Shown in pieces: positions 11,687 through 22,130 of a stretch of 64,000 bases of DNA. The translations under genes and the position numbers were made by a program. The stretch spans positions 1,426,001 through 1,490,000 of the forward strand of contig NZ_CP027657.1 in assembly GCF_003008615.1 (NCBI RefSeq), read 5' to 3'. The stretch comes from Pseudomonas mendocina. GTDB lineage: Bacteria; Pseudomonadota; Gammaproteobacteria; Pseudomonadales; Pseudomonadaceae. The notes beneath the pieces were generated by a model that was not told the DNA's origin, made no database searches, and saw only the letters and a program-made list of their open reading frames with translations. Within the stretch, counting starts at the first letter, position 1. Each line of letters starts with the position of its first letter.

Positions 11687-11723
11687 TTCGCCATTCCCCT
11701 CTTGAACCGGGCGGCACAAGCCT

Positions 11724-11909
11724 TCAGTGAAGCAGATAAAGAAGAGCTGTTCCCAGCAGCATGCTGGCCAGCCCCATCAGGCGCAGTCGGTGGTCGGACA
11801 GGCGAATTGCCTGCAATACCGCTCCGCGCCAATGACGCGGATAGAGGAAGGGCAGGATGCCTTCCAGCACCAGTACCAGACACAGTGCGATGCCAAGTTC
11901 CTGCCACAT
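11724..11909 (-). CDS. DUF2065 (YjeT-like) small membrane protein
   Basis: The protein has 61 residues and starts [24 protein letters not shown]. It has two hydrophobic segments (about 4-22 and 40-60) joined by a short basic loop (RHWRGAV), so it is a two-helix inner membrane protein. The function is unknown. The gene sits between hflC and hisZ, as in many gammaproteobacteria. GGGAA five bases before the ATG at 11909 is the ribosome site and lies just after a terminator-like hairpin. A longer in-frame start at 11963 would run through that hairpin and is less likely. Confidence 0.85.
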   Translation of the reverse strand: MWQELGIALCLVLVLEGILPFLYPRHWRGAVLQAIRLSDHRLRLMGLASMLLGTALLYLLH

Positions 11910-11924
11910 GATTCCCACAGACGC

Positions 11925-11947
11925 AAAAAAGCCGGGATTTTCCCGGC
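11925..11947 (-). terminator. Terminator or attenuator between hflC and the DUF2065 gene
   Basis: On the minus strand GCCGGGA, loop AAA(A) and TCCCGGC are followed by six T (11925-11930). This is a textbook intrinsic terminator 67 bases after hflC. The DUF2065 start codon is only 15 bases further on, so expression of DUF2065-hisZ-purA would need read-through or another promoter. Confidence 0.85.
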
Positions 11948-12014
11948 TGCCGCATGATACCACGTTTTACCTTGCGGTCACCCTGACGACGCATCGCGTC
12001 GTCAGGGTTGCCGG

Positions 12015-12887
12015 TCAAGGCTTGGACTTTTCCAGGTAGCGGAAGAAATCGCTACTCGGATCCAGTACCAGTACATCGCGCTTGTCCGCGAAGCTTTCAC
12101 GGTAGGCGCGCAGGCTACGGTAGAAGGAGTAGAACTCCTGATCCTGGCCGTAAGCCTTGGAGTAGATCGCAGCAGCCTGGGCATCACCATCACCGCGCAG
12201 CTCTTCAGCCTCACGATAGGCTTCTGCCAGCAACACGCGGCGCTGACGGTCAGCATCGGCGCGAATACCCTCGGCCAGCTCACGCCCCTTGGCGCGGTGC
12301 TCGCGTGCCTCACGCTCACGCTCGGTGCTCATCCGCTCGAACACGCTGCGGTTCACCTCACGCGGCAGATCGATAGCCTTGACCCGCACATCGACCACTT
12401 CGATACCCAGCTCACGCTCGGCAGCGCGGTTGAGGGTCGCGGTCACATCGGCCATCAGCGCATCACGCTCACCGGACACCGACTCATGCAGGGTGCGCTT
12501 ACCGAACTGGTCACGCAGCGACGCTTCCAGACGACGCGCCAGACGCTCGTCGGCGACCTGCTTCATACCGGAGGTGGACTGATAGAAGCGCTCGGCATCC
12601 TTCACCCGCCACTTGGCATAGGCGTCGACCATCAGCGCTTTCTTCTCCAGCGTGAGGAAGCGCGAGGAGGTCGAATCCAGGGTCAGCAGGCGACCATCGA
12701 AGATGCGCACCTGGTTGACGTAAGGAATCTTCACATGCAGACCAGGCTGCACGTCCGGATTGACCACACGACCGAACTGCAGCAGTACCGCACGTTCGGT
12801 TTGCGCCACGATGTAGAAGCTATTCCATGCCACCAGGGCCAGAACCACGGCCACGATCAGGCCGATCAGGGACTTGTTGCTCATCAA
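12015..12887 (-). CDS. hflC: Membrane protease modulator HflC
   Basis: A SPFH/band 7 protein of 290 residues. One N-terminal membrane anchor (about residues 5-25, LIGLIVAVVLALVAWNSFY) is followed by the band 7 domain, which begins VAQTERAVLLQFGRVV. A long charged helical region follows (about 180-260). With HflK it forms a large periplasmic ring around FtsH and limits its proteolysis. The start overlaps the hflK stop by four bases, so the two are coupled. A terminator follows. Confidence 0.97.
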   Translation of the reverse strand: MMSNKSLIGLIVAVVLALVAWNSFYIVAQTERAVLLQFGRVVNPDVQPGLHVKIPYVNQVRIFDGRLLTLDSTSSRFLTLEKKALMVDAYAKWRVKDAERFYQSTSGMKQVADERLARRLEASLRDQFGKRTLHESVSGERDALMADVTATLNRAAERELGIEVVDVRVKAIDLPREVNRSVFERMSTEREREAREHRAKGRELAEGIRADADRQRRVLLAEAYREAEELRGDGDAQAAAIYSKAYGQDQEFYSFYRSLRAYRESFADKRDVLVLDPSSDFFRYLEKSKP

Positions 12888-14053
12888 CGGCCCTCCCGGG
12901 TACGCAGGTTACGCTGCGACAGGTCGCTGCTCAGCGGCACAGCCGGATCACGCGTTGTCGTATTGCTGCTGTTGGCAGAACTGGAGGAAGTAGAACCGCC
13001 ACGGCTGTCGATCATCTTGTCCAGCGGCAGATAGAGCAGGTTGTTCTGCCCCTTGTCGCCAGTGACCAGAACCTTGCTGGTGTTGCTCATCAGCTCCTGC
13101 ATGGTGTCCAGATAAAGACGCTCGCGGGTGATTTCCGGTGCCTTGCGGTACTCGGTCACCAGCTTGGTGAAACGATCCGCCTCACCTTGGGCACGGGCGA
13201 TGATCTCATCACGATAACCATTGGCCTCTTCCAGCAAACGCTGGGCCTGACCACGGGCTTCCGGGATCACGCCGTTGGCGTAGGACTCGGCCTGGTTCTT
13301 CTCACGCTGCTCATCCTCACGCGCACGAATCACGTCATCGAATGCCTCCTGCACCTCACGCGGCGCAGCGGCGCTCTGGATGTTCACCTGAGTGATGGTG
13401 ATACCGGTACGGTAGTTGTCGAGGAAACGCTGCAGACGCTCACGCACCTCACTGGCCATCAGCTCACGACCCTCGGTCAGAACCTGATCCATCTCGGTGG
13501 ATCCCACGACGTGACGCACAGCGCTATCGGTCGCATGCTGCAGACTGACTTCCGGCTGATCGACGTTAAGCACGAAGTCCTGCAGGTTGCTCACGCGGTA
13601 CTGCACGGTTAGCGGCACTTCGATGATGTTCTCGTCCTCGGTCAGCATTGCGCCTTGCTTGCTATAGGCACGCTCACGAGTGACGTTCTCCTGAAACTTG
13701 CGATCGATCGGCGGGAAGTAGATGTTCAGGCCCGGCCCGACGGTCTCGTGGTATTTGCCGAAGCGCAGCACCACAGCCTGCTCCTGCTCGTCCACCACAT
13801 AGATCGCACTGTAAAGCCAGATCACCGCCAACAGGCCGAGACCAACGAACAGCAGACCGAAGCCACCGCCACCACTGCTGCGCCCGGAATCGTCGTCACC
13901 ACGTTTCTTACCGCCACCGAACAAGCCATTGAGGCTTTCTTGCAGCTTGCGGAACGCTTCGTCGAGATCCGGCGGGCCCTGGCGCCCACCGCCTTTGCGG
14001 CCGCCCCAAGGGTCTTGATTGTTCGAGTTTCCACCCGGCTCATTCCAAGCCAT
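12884..14053 (-). CDS. hflK: Membrane protease modulator HflK
   Basis: The protein has 389 residues. The start at 14053 gives MAWNEPGGNSNNQDPWGG, the typical Gly/Asn-rich cytoplasmic head of HflK. One membrane segment (about 78-98) and the band 7 domain follow, then an Ala/Glu/Arg helical stretch and a Ser/Asn-rich tail. It is the partner of HflC in the complex that controls FtsH. An upstream in-frame extension of 181 codons is unrelated to the family and overlaps hflX, so I reject it. Confidence 0.97.
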   Translation of the reverse strand: MAWNEPGGNSNNQDPWGGRKGGGRQGPPDLDEAFRKLQESLNGLFGGGKKRGDDDSGRSSGGGGFGLLFVGLGLLAVIWLYSAIYVVDEQEQAVVLRFGKYHETVGPGLNIYFPPIDRKFQENVTRERAYSKQGAMLTEDENIIEVPLTVQYRVSNLQDFVLNVDQPEVSLQHATDSAVRHVVGSTEMDQVLTEGRELMASEVRERLQRFLDNYRTGITITQVNIQSAAAPREVQEAFDDVIRAREDEQREKNQAESYANGVIPEARGQAQRLLEEANGYRDEIIARAQGEADRFTKLVTEYRKAPEITRERLYLDTMQELMSNTSKVLVTGDKGQNNLLYLPLDKMIDSRGGSTSSSSANSSNTTTRDPAVPLSSDLSQRNLRTREGR

Positions 14054-14150
14054 AGCGTTCTCCGTACTGATAAAGCAAAGGCGCGCCCACGGCGCGCCGG
14101 CCAATGCTACCCAAAGCCCTATGGAGACAGCAAAGCCACTGTCCCAGGCT

Positions 14151-15452
14151 TTATTGCAAAGTATGTTGCTCGATGAACGCCTGAGGCTCCAAGCCCTCTC
14201 GGGACACCAGTCGATTGAGTTCGACTCGCGGCAGTCGCACCGACAGCAGACTCTGCCCCAGCTCATCATGTCCTTCGTTCTGCACTGCGCCCAAGGCGAA
14301 AAACTGTGCACGAAGCCGCCCGAGACGTTGCGGCAATTGCAGAGTACCGACGAACAAATCATCGCCAAGCAGCTCTGCCACAGCCTGACGCAACAACTCC
14401 AGGCCGCGCCCCTCACGGGCCGACAACCAGACTCGTTGCGGCCTGCCATCTGCATCGCGTTGAATCTGCGGCTCGACACCATCCAACAAATCCAGCTTGT
14501 TGTATACCTCGAGCATCGGTAATTCGTGCGCGCCGATCTCCTTGAGCACCGCCTGCACCTGTTCGATCTGCGCCATGCGCTCAGGCTCATGGGCATCGAT
14601 CACGTGCAGCAGCAGATCGGAATTGCTCGACTCTTCCAGCGTAGCGCGGAAGGCCTCGACCAGCTTGTGCGGCAGGTGACGAATGAAACCCACGGTATCG
14701 GCCAGCACGATGGGGCCGAGATCATCGAGCTCCAGACGACGCAGGGTCGGATCAAGCGTGGCGAAGAGCTGGTCGGCCGCATAGACCTCGGAGGTGGTCA
14801 ACGCATTGAACAGCGTGGACTTGCCGGCGTTGGTGTAACCGACCAGGGAAACCGAAGGAATATCCGCCCGCTTGCGCCCGCGCCGAGCCTGTTCACGCTG
14901 GCTACGCACCTTCTCGAGCTTTTGCTTGATCTGGCGAATGCGCACACGCAGCAGGCGACGGTCGGTTTCCAGCTGGGTTTCACCCGGGCCACGCAGACCG
15001 ATACCGCCCTTCTGCCGCTCGAGGTGAGTCCAGCCCCGCACCAGACGCGTACTCATGTGGTCGAGCTGAGCCAGTTCGACCTGCAGCTTGCCTTCGTGGG
15101 TACGCGCACGCTGAGCGAAGATATCGAGGATCAACCCGGTACGATCGAGCACGCGGCATTCGAACGCACGCTCGAGGTTGCGCTCCTGGCTCGGTGTCAG
15201 GGTGTGGTTGAAGATGACCAGATCGGCCTCTTCAGCCTTGACCTGGTCGCGTAGCTCCTCGACCTTGCCACTACCGATAAGGTACTTGGCAGTCAGGCGA
15301 CTGCTGGGCACGCTAAAGAAAGCGACCATGTCAGCACCTGCCGACATGGCCAGCTCTTGGAACTCCTGGGGATCTTCGCTCGCCTCGGAGTCTTGGCCGT
15401 CCAGATGAACCAGGATGGCCCGCTCACCGCCCTCATGACGCTCGAAGAACAA
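14151..15452 (-). CDS. hflX: GTPase HflX
   Basis: The protein has 433 residues. The N-terminal HflX domain (about 1-195) contains the glycine-rich GGIGLRGPGETQLE motif. The GTPase domain shows GYTNAGKSTLFN (G1), DTVGFIRHLP (G3) and NKLD (G4). HflX binds the 50S subunit and splits stalled ribosomes, notably in heat stress. It lies 12 bases after hfq and 97 bases before hflK on the same strand, in the common hfq-hflX-hflK-hflC order. Confidence 0.97.
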   Translation of the reverse strand: MFFERHEGGERAILVHLDGQDSEASEDPQEFQELAMSAGADMVAFFSVPSSRLTAKYLIGSGKVEELRDQVKAEEADLVIFNHTLTPSQERNLERAFECRVLDRTGLILDIFAQRARTHEGKLQVELAQLDHMSTRLVRGWTHLERQKGGIGLRGPGETQLETDRRLLRVRIRQIKQKLEKVRSQREQARRGRKRADIPSVSLVGYTNAGKSTLFNALTTSEVYAADQLFATLDPTLRRLELDDLGPIVLADTVGFIRHLPHKLVEAFRATLEESSNSDLLLHVIDAHEPERMAQIEQVQAVLKEIGAHELPMLEVYNKLDLLDGVEPQIQRDADGRPQRVWLSAREGRGLELLRQAVAELLGDDLFVGTLQLPQRLGRLRAQFFALGAVQNEGHDELGQSLLSVRLPRVELNRLVSREGLEPQAFIEQHTLQ

Positions 15453-15464
15453 TGCAGCCCCCTA

Positions 15465-15746
<282 letters not shown>

Positions 15747-15825
15747 TCAATTTCAATAATTTTAGTAAGTAAACAATGGCTTCAGACCGCCTTACCCCCA
15801 AGGATAGACGGCCAGCGGCAAGGTC

Positions 15826-16800
15826 TCAGTTCAATATGGAGACGCTTTCCAGGTATTTCAAGACGCGAGACAGATTGTCGCAGGCCAGACTGTCCAGCCA
15901 GTGCAAATCGTCCCAACCGCGCAACCAGGTGAATTGACGCTTGGCCAATTGCCGAGTGGCAATGATGCCGCGTTCGACCATCTCGTCGCGGGTCAGATCG
16001 CCATCCAGGTATTCCCAGACCTGGCGATAACCCACTGCCCGTATAGACGGCAATCCCGCGTGCAAGTCACTTCGACTGCGCAGAGCTTCGACCTCTTCGA
16101 CAAAACCCTGTTCCAACATCACTCGAAATCGTTGTGCGATGCGCTCATGCAGAATCTGACGCTGCGCCGGTGCGATAGCAAGCTGAGCAACAGTATAGGG
16201 TAATTGCCCGGTGGCCGATGTGCCCGCGTCGGGATTTCCTTCTGCCTGACGACGACGGTGCTCGGTCATGCTCAAACCGCTGACCCGATAGACCTCGAGC
16301 GCCCGCGTCAGACGCTGCGGATCATTGGGGTGAATACGCGCAGCGGACTCAGGGTCGACCTCGCCCAGCTCTCGATGCAAAGCCTCCCATCCTTCGGCGG
16401 CGGCACGCGCTTCCAGCTCGGCGCGCACGACCGGGTCGGCGCTGGGCATATCGGCCAACCCCTGCAGCAGGGCCTTGTAGTACAGCATGGTGCCGCCCAC
16501 CAACAGCGGGATGCGCCCCTGTTCAGCACTTTGCGCCATGGCCGCCAGCGCATCGGCGCGAAACTCCGCTGCCGAATAGCTCTCGGCCGGGTCGCGAATA
16601 TCGATCAAGGCATGGGGAAATTCGTCGAGAATGGCGCGCTCAGGCTTGGCCGTGCCGATATCCATGCCGCGGTAGACCAATGCCGAGTCGACGCTAATCA
16701 GGTCGCAGGGCAGCAGACGGGCGAGTTCGAGCGCCAGGTCGGTCTTGCCGGCAGCGGTAGGCCCCATCAGGAAGATGGCGGGTGGCAGACCGGCGGTCAT
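15826..16800 (-). CDS. miaA: tRNA dimethylallyltransferase
   Basis: The protein has 324 residues and begins [24 protein letters not shown], with the phosphate-binding loop GPTAAGKT. Other family signs are [16 protein letters not shown] and the C-terminal region with [12 protein letters not shown]. It adds a dimethylallyl group to A37 of tRNAs reading UNN codons. The start overlaps the mutL stop by one base (TGATG), so translation is coupled. A 25-codon extension upstream would lie inside mutL and is rejected. Confidence 0.97.
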   Translation of the reverse strand: MTAGLPPAIFLMGPTAAGKTDLALELARLLPCDLISVDSALVYRGMDIGTAKPERAILDEFPHALIDIRDPAESYSAAEFRADALAAMAQSAEQGRIPLLVGGTMLYYKALLQGLADMPSADPVVRAELEARAAAEGWEALHRELGEVDPESAARIHPNDPQRLTRALEVYRVSGLSMTEHRRRQAEGNPDAGTSATGQLPYTVAQLAIAPAQRQILHERIAQRFRVMLEQGFVEEVEALRSRSDLHAGLPSIRAVGYRQVWEYLDGDLTRDEMVERGIIATRQLAKRQFTWLRGWDDLHWLDSLACDNLSRVLKYLESVSILN

Positions 16801-18680
16801 CAGCGCCCCCGCAGGAACAATTTGTCGAGGTCGTCCATGCCCAATTGCGTCCAGGTCGGGCGACCATGGTTGCACTGACCACTACGCTCGGTCTGTTCCA
16901 TATCACGCAGCAGAGCATTCATCTCGGGAAGGGTCAGACGCCGATTGGCACGCACCGCGCCATGGCAGGCCATGGTCGCCAGCAACTCGTTCAGATGCGC
17001 CTGAATGCGGTCACTGGTGCCGTACTCCAACAAATCGGCCAATACATCACGCACCAACTGAGTGGCCTCGGCCTGTTTGAGCAGGGCCGGAATCTGGCGA
17101 ATCGCCACGGTTTCTTCACCGAGACGCTGCAGCTCGAAGCCCAGGCGCTGGAACCAATCACCGTGCTCCTCAGCACAGTCCGCTTCGCGCTGACTGAGAG
17201 CAATGGACTCCGGCACCAGCAGTGGCTGCCCGCGCAGCCCTTCGCTGGCCATGGCCTGTTTCAGGCGCTCGTAAGTGATGCGCTCATGGGCGGCATGCAT
17301 ATCCACCACGACCATGCCCTGCGCATTCTCGGCGATGATGTATACGCCCTTGAGCTGCGCCACTGCGTAACCCAGCGGGGGAATGTCGCCCTGCTCCTGC
17401 GGCAGGGATTGAGACTGCGCCGCCGGCAACGGCGAAAAATATTCGCGGTAAGCAGCCCGGGCTTCGCCAGTCGATACGCCAGGGCTACCTACAGACTGCT
17501 GGTAGCCAGCGCCACTGCCGCGCCAAGCCGGCTGCACGCTGGGCGCTGGCGTTTCAAGAATGCTGGCTGCCAGGCCCATTTCCCCTTGCGGACCGAACTC
17601 ACCGGCAGCCAGCCCTGTCGGGCGTACCATGGGCGATACGGCCGCTGGAGCAGCGACCTGGTCTTCCGGGCGCACATCGGCCAGGGCACGGTGCAGAGTG
17701 CCATAGAGGAAGTCATGCACCATGCGACTGTCGCGAAAACGCACCTCGTGCTTGGTCGGGTGGACGTTGACGTCCACCGTAGCCGGATCGATTTCCAGAA
17801 ACAGCACGAAGGTCGGATGACGGCCGTTGAACAACACATCGCGATAAGCCTGGCGCACCGCATGGGCCACCAGCTTGTCGCGCACCATGCGCCCATTGAC
17901 GTAGAAATACTGCAAATCCGCCTGACTGCGGGAGAAGGTCGGCAGACCAACCCAGCCCCATAGCCGCAGGCCACCGCGCTCGATCTCGATCGGCAATGCC
18001 TGCTCCAGGAAGGCCGGCCCGCAGACCGAAGCCACTCGCCGCGCACGACTGATCTCATCGCCCGCCTCATGCAGGCTGAGCACGGTCTTGCCGTTGTGAC
18101 GCAGATGGAAGCCGACATCGAAACGCGCCAACGCCAGGCGCTTGATCACTTCCTGCAGATGATCGAACTCGGTCTTCTCGGCACGCAGGAACTTGCGCCG
18201 CGCCGGGGTGTTGAAGAACAGATCACGCACTTCCACCGAAGTGCCCACCGGGTGCGCAGCTGGCTGCACACGCGGTTCCATGTCACGCCCCTCGGTCTCC
18301 ACCTGCCAGGCCTGTTCAGCATCGGTGGTGCGCGAGGTCAGGGTCAGACGCGAGACCGAACTGATCGATGCCAGCGCCTCGCCGCGAAAGCCCATGCTGA
18401 GCACGGCTTCGAGATCTTCCAACTCACGAATCTTGCTGGTGGCGTGGCGCGCCAGGGCCAGCGGCAGGTCGTCGGCCGCGATGCCGCCACCGTCGTCACG
18501 TACCTTGAGCAGTTTGATGCCGCCCTGCTCCACTTCGACATCGATGCGCCGAGCGCCGGAGTCCAGGCTGTTTTCCAGCAGCTCCTTGGCCACCGAAGCC
18601 GGACGCTCGACCACCTCGCCCGCGGCGATCTGGTTGGCCAGGCGCGGGCTGAGCAAATGAATACGGGACATGACACTCAC
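16800..18680 (-). CDS. mutL: DNA mismatch repair protein MutL
   Basis: The protein has 626 residues. The N-terminal GHKL ATPase shows [24 protein letters not shown] and [11 protein letters not shown] Pro/Ala/Gly-rich linker (about 340-430) leads to the C-terminal dimerisation domain. That domain has [12 protein letters not shown] (near residue 458) and [10 protein letters not shown] (near 600), which match the metal-binding motifs of nicking-type MutL. So this is probably a MutL with its own endonuclease, unlike E. coli MutL. I take the GTG at 18680, giving [10 protein letters not shown]; it overlaps the amiB stop. The ATG three codons later is the alternative. Confidence 0.96.
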   Translation of the reverse strand: MSVMSRIHLLSPRLANQIAAGEVVERPASVAKELLENSLDSGARRIDVEVEQGGIKLLKVRDDGGGIAADDLPLALARHATSKIRELEDLEAVLSMGFRGEALASISSVSRLTLTSRTTDAEQAWQVETEGRDMEPRVQPAAHPVGTSVEVRDLFFNTPARRKFLRAEKTEFDHLQEVIKRLALARFDVGFHLRHNGKTVLSLHEAGDEISRARRVASVCGPAFLEQALPIEIERGGLRLWGWVGLPTFSRSQADLQYFYVNGRMVRDKLVAHAVRQAYRDVLFNGRHPTFVLFLEIDPATVDVNVHPTKHEVRFRDSRMVHDFLYGTLHRALADVRPEDQVAAPAAVSPMVRPTGLAAGEFGPQGEMGLAASILETPAPSVQPAWRGSGAGYQQSVGSPGVSTGEARAAYREYFSPLPAAQSQSLPQEQGDIPPLGYAVAQLKGVYIIAENAQGMVVVDMHAAHERITYERLKQAMASEGLRGQPLLVPESIALSQREADCAEEHGDWFQRLGFELQRLGEETVAIRQIPALLKQAEATQLVRDVLADLLEYGTSDRIQAHLNELLATMACHGAVRANRRLTLPEMNALLRDMEQTERSGQCNHGRPTWTQLGMDDLDKLFLRGR

Positions 18681-20104
18681 TACTGGGCCGCCAGCGCTGT
18701 GGCGGGTATCTGCAATGTCTGGCCAACCTTGATCACATCGCCATTGAGCTTGTTGGCGCTGCGCAGGGAGGCAAGGCTGATCTGGTAGCGCTGAGCGATC
18801 AGCGCCAGGCTTTCACCACGAGCCACCACGTGCTCACGCGGGCCGGCGGCGATCTTGCCCTCGTCACGCAGCCAGGCCACGTACGTACCAGGCGGCGGAT
18901 TTTCGTGGAAGAACTGCCGAACCCCGGAGGTGATCGAGCGCGCCAGAGCCTGCTGATGGCTGGCAGTGTGCAGCTTCTTCGCCTCGTTGGGGTTGGAGAT
19001 GAACCCGGTTTCCACCAGGATCGAGGGAATATCCGGCGATTTCAGCACCATGAACCCTGCCTGCTCGACACGGCGCTTGTGCAGCGGGGTAATGCTGCCC
19101 ATGTTCGACAGGACTTTCTGCCCGACATTGAGGCTGGAGGACAGCGAAGCGGTCATCGACAGATCCAGCAACACGCCAGCCAGCATCTTGTCCTTGTCGT
19201 CGAGACTGACGTTGCCGGCCCCACCGATCAGATCCGACTGGTTCTCGGCATCGGCCAGCCAGCGCGCGGTTTCCGACGTGGCACCGCGCTCGGACAGCGC
19301 ATACACCGAGGCACCGAACGCCGAAGAACGCGGCGCGGCATCGGCATGAATGGAGACGAATAGATCGGCGCCCTTCTTGCGGGCGATCTCGGTACGCTTG
19401 CGCAGCGGAATGAAGTAATCCCCCGTACGCACCAGTTCGGCACGGAAGCCCTTCTCGGCATTGATCTGCCGCTGCAGCTCCTTGGAAATGGCCAGGGTCA
19501 CGTTCTTTTCGTACTGTCCCTTGACCGGCGAAAGCGCGCCCGGGTCTTCGCCGCCGTGACCGGCGTCGATGGCGATGACGATCTCACGCTTGCCGTTGGG
19601 CACCGGCGTCAGCTTGGGTGGTGGCTGGGTTGGCGTCACCGGCACCGGCGGTGCAGTGGCAGCGACACTGGGCGTCTGAGCAGGCGGCGCACTGCCTTGG
19701 TCGAACAGATCGACCACCAGGCGGTGCCCGTACTGCTGATTGGGGGCCAGGGTGAAACTCTTTGGCGTCACCGGGGCCGACAGGTCGATGACTACGCGCA
19801 AATCCTCGGCACTACGCTGCGCGGAGCGGACACCGGTGATCGGAGTATTGGCGAGCGAAAGCTGCTCGAGATTGGTCGACAGCTTGGCGCCACTGACGTC
19901 GATAACGATGCGATCAGGTGCTGCCAGGGTAAATACACTGTGCTGTACCGGGCCGGACAGATCGAAAACCAGGCGAGTGTTGTCCGGGGCGCGCCACAAA
20001 CGCACGCCACGTACATCGGAGGCAGCCAGCACCTCGGCAGCCAGGGCAGCCCACAACACTGCCACTGCGGTAACCAGCGCGCCTATGCGCATACCCAACC
20101 CCAT
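18680..20104 (-). CDS. amiB: N-acetylmuramoyl-L-alanine amidase AmiB
   Basis: The protein has 474 residues. A signal peptide (about 1-27) ends near AEVLAA. An AMIN domain (about 30-130) targets it to the septum. A Pro/Thr-rich linker leads to the Amidase_3 zinc hydrolase domain (about 170-395), seen in [21 protein letters not shown] and [10 protein letters not shown]-terminal LysM repeat (about 425-470) binds peptidoglycan. It cuts the bond between MurNAc and the stem peptide during daughter cell separation. Ten bases separate it from tsaE, and its TAG stop overlaps the mutL GTG start. Confidence 0.96.
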   Translation of the reverse strand: MGLGMRIGALVTAVAVLWAALAAEVLAASDVRGVRLWRAPDNTRLVFDLSGPVQHSVFTLAAPDRIVIDVSGAKLSTNLEQLSLANTPITGVRSAQRSAEDLRVVIDLSAPVTPKSFTLAPNQQYGHRLVVDLFDQGSAPPAQTPSVAATAPPVPVTPTQPPPKLTPVPNGKREIVIAIDAGHGGEDPGALSPVKGQYEKNVTLAISKELQRQINAEKGFRAELVRTGDYFIPLRKRTEIARKKGADLFVSIHADAAPRSSAFGASVYALSERGATSETARWLADAENQSDLIGGAGNVSLDDKDKMLAGVLLDLSMTASLSSSLNVGQKVLSNMGSITPLHKRRVEQAGFMVLKSPDIPSILVETGFISNPNEAKKLHTASHQQALARSITSGVRQFFHENPPPGTYVAWLRDEGKIAAGPREHVVARGESLALIAQRYQISLASLRSANKLNGDVIKVGQTLQIPATALAAQ

Positions 20105-20114
20105 CGATTCTTAT

Positions 20115-20588
20115 CTAAACCTTGCCGCTCAGGGCCTTGCACCAGGCATCCCCTCGAGTCCCATGCCCTTGCAGCAACAGCGAACGGCCGCTCGCTTGGG
20201 GGCTAATGGTAATGTCCAGGTCAGGCTTTGGCAAAACGCCCTCGCCACGCTGCGGCCACTCGATCAGGCATAACGCGTCGCCTTCGAAGTAGTCGCGAAT
20301 GCCGAGAAACTCCAACTCCTCCGGATCGACCAGGCGATAAAGGTCGAAATGAAACGCCCGCAGTGCGCCGATCTCGTAGGGCTCGACCAGGGTGAAGGTC
20401 GGGCTTTTCACGGCCCCTGCATGGCCCAGGCCACGCAGAATACCGCGTGACAACGTAGTCTTGCCCGCCCCCAGATCGCCATGCAGGTAGATGACGCCCA
20501 CACCACCGCTGACCGCAGCGATACGTGCACCGAGAACCAGCATAGCCGCTTCGTCGGCGGCTTCGAGTTTCAATTCACACAAGGACAC
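20115..20588 (-). CDS. tsaE: tRNA threonylcarbamoyladenosine synthesis ATPase TsaE
   Basis: The protein has 157 residues with a Walker A motif GDLGAGKTTLSRG near residue 42 and the family segments SPTFTLVEPY and FDLYRL. It works with TsaB and TsaD to make the t6A modification at A37 of ANN-reading tRNAs. The start codon is GTG at 20588, which lies 19 bases inside the end of nnr. The nnr-tsaE-amiB order is widely conserved. Confidence 0.95.
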   Translation of the reverse strand: MSLCELKLEAADEAAMLVLGARIAAVSGGVGVIYLHGDLGAGKTTLSRGILRGLGHAGAVKSPTFTLVEPYEIGALRAFHFDLYRLVDPEELEFLGIRDYFEGDALCLIEWPQRGEGVLPKPDLDITISPQASGRSLLLQGHGTRGDAWCKALSGKV

Positions 20589-22069
20589 AACTCCTCCAGT
20601 AACAGACGAATGGCGCAGGGTAGATCACCCGCCGCCAGACCACGCCCCTGCGCGGCGAGCACCTCACCGGCCCGCGCATGCAGCCAGACCGCCAGGCTGG
20701 CTGCCTCGAATGCCTCCATGCCCTGCGCCAGCAAAGCGCCTATCAGCCCCGCAAGCACATCGCCCAGGCCAGCGCCAGCCATGGCTGGATGCCCGCGATC
20801 ACACAACACCAGGCGCCCATCCGGCGCCGCAACAAGACTGCCGGCGCCCTTGAGCACCACGACCAGGCCGAAACGCGCTGCCAGCGCACGCGCCGCAGCA
20901 GGACGATCCGCCTGCAACGCAGCGCTATCGATGCCCAGCAACCGCGCCGCTTCGCCCGGATGCGGCGTCAGCACGCCCTGAAGCGGTGCTGACACCTGGC
21001 CGGCGGCCAGAAGATTCAGCGCATCGGCATCCCAGACCTGCGGCAGATCAAGACCAACGACGGCAGACAGCACACTGCGCGACCAGGCACTCTGCCCCAG
21101 TCCAGGGCCCACTACGCAGACACCGGCACGCTCGATCAGTGCGATCAGCTGATTGGCCGAGTTCACCGCCGCACACATGACTTCCGGCCGGCGCACCAGG
21201 GCCGCCGTGACATGCTCCGCGCGCGTGGCTAACGACACCAGGCCAGCGCCAGCACGCAAGGCGCTGTCGGCACATAACAGCGCCGCACCGCCCATGCCCA
21301 GGTCGCCGCCCACCACCAGCACATGGCCAAACTGGCCCTTGTGCGCGACGGGTGAGCGGGCAGCCAGGCGCGGCAGGTTGGCAGGATCGAGGCGCTGCGC
21401 CAGGCTGGGGGCCTGTGCCAGCAAGGACGCATCGCCCAGCAGGTCGTCGAACTGCAATTCCCCGCATAGCTCCGGCCCTAGCCCGGTGAACAGACCCAAC
21501 TTGAGAGCGATGAAGGTCACGGTCAGATCGGCACGCACCGCCACACCAAGCTGCGCCCCCGTCTCGGCATGCAACCCAGAAGGGATATCCACCGCCAGCA
21601 CCGGCAGGCCGCTGTGATTGATCAGGCGTATCGCCTGGGCATAAGGCTCACGCACATCGCCAGCCAGGCCGGTGCCGAGCAAGGCATCGACCAGCACGCC
21701 GGACAACGGCGCGCACTCGCTCCATGGCTGTATAGCCACCTGTGCACTGCGGGCCTCCGTGCACGCCTGAGCGGCATCCCCGACCAGGGCTGCCGCGTCA
21801 CCCACTGCCAGCACCCTCACACGCCAACCCGCGCGCAGCGCAAGGGCAGCAATCAGATAACCATCCCCGGCATTGTTGCCGCGCCCGGCCAGCACGGTGA
21901 TCTCGCCGGCCTCCGGCCACTTCCGGCGCAAAACGCGCCAGGCCGCATGGGCCGCACGCTGCATCAGCTCGAAGCCCGGCGTACCGGCTGCGATCAGTTG
22001 TGCATCCAGCGCACGCACTTGCTCGGCGCTGTGCAGGCTCAAGGGCAAAGAAGCAGGAAGTCGATGCAT
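20570..22069 (-). CDS. nnr: Bifunctional NAD(P)H-hydrate epimerase/dehydratase
   Basis: The protein has 499 residues starting MHRLPASLPLSLHSAEQVRAL. The N-terminal YjeF_N epimerase domain (about 1-215) has AGRGNNAGDGYL and a conserved DIPSGL. The C-terminal ADP-dependent dehydratase domain (about 225-495) has GGDLGMGGAALL, LTPHPGEAARLL and GAGLGDVLAGL. The enzyme repairs damaged, hydrated NADH and NADPH. It is the first gene of a long minus-strand series and diverges from queG, with 61 bases between the starts. The longer in-frame ORF to 22255 would overlap queG and is rejected. Confidence 0.96.
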   Translation of the reverse strand: MHRLPASLPLSLHSAEQVRALDAQLIAAGTPGFELMQRAAHAAWRVLRRKWPEAGEITVLAGRGNNAGDGYLIAALALRAGWRVRVLAVGDAAALVGDAAQACTEARSAQVAIQPWSECAPLSGVLVDALLGTGLAGDVREPYAQAIRLINHSGLPVLAVDIPSGLHAETGAQLGVAVRADLTVTFIALKLGLFTGLGPELCGELQFDDLLGDASLLAQAPSLAQRLDPANLPRLAARSPVAHKGQFGHVLVVGGDLGMGGAALLCADSALRAGAGLVSLATRAEHVTAALVRRPEVMCAAVNSANQLIALIERAGVCVVGPGLGQSAWSRSVLSAVVGLDLPQVWDADALNLLAAGQVSAPLQGVLTPHPGEAARLLGIDSAALQADRPAAARALAARFGLVVVLKGAGSLVAAPDGRLVLCDRGHPAMAGAGLGDVLAGLIGALLAQGMEAFEAASLAVWLHARAGEVLAAQGRGLAAGDLPCAIRLLLEELCPCVN

Positions 22070-22130
22070 GGCTCGCTCAGGGCAGATGTCTGGCAGAATT
22101 ATACGCACGTCCAACGCCAGCGCCCGCCCC

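Noticed and set aside
14053..14596. N-terminal extension of hflK by 181 codons
   Set aside because: It overlaps hflX, is rich in Arg, Cys and Ser and is unrelated to HflK, which starts MAWNEPGG at 14053.
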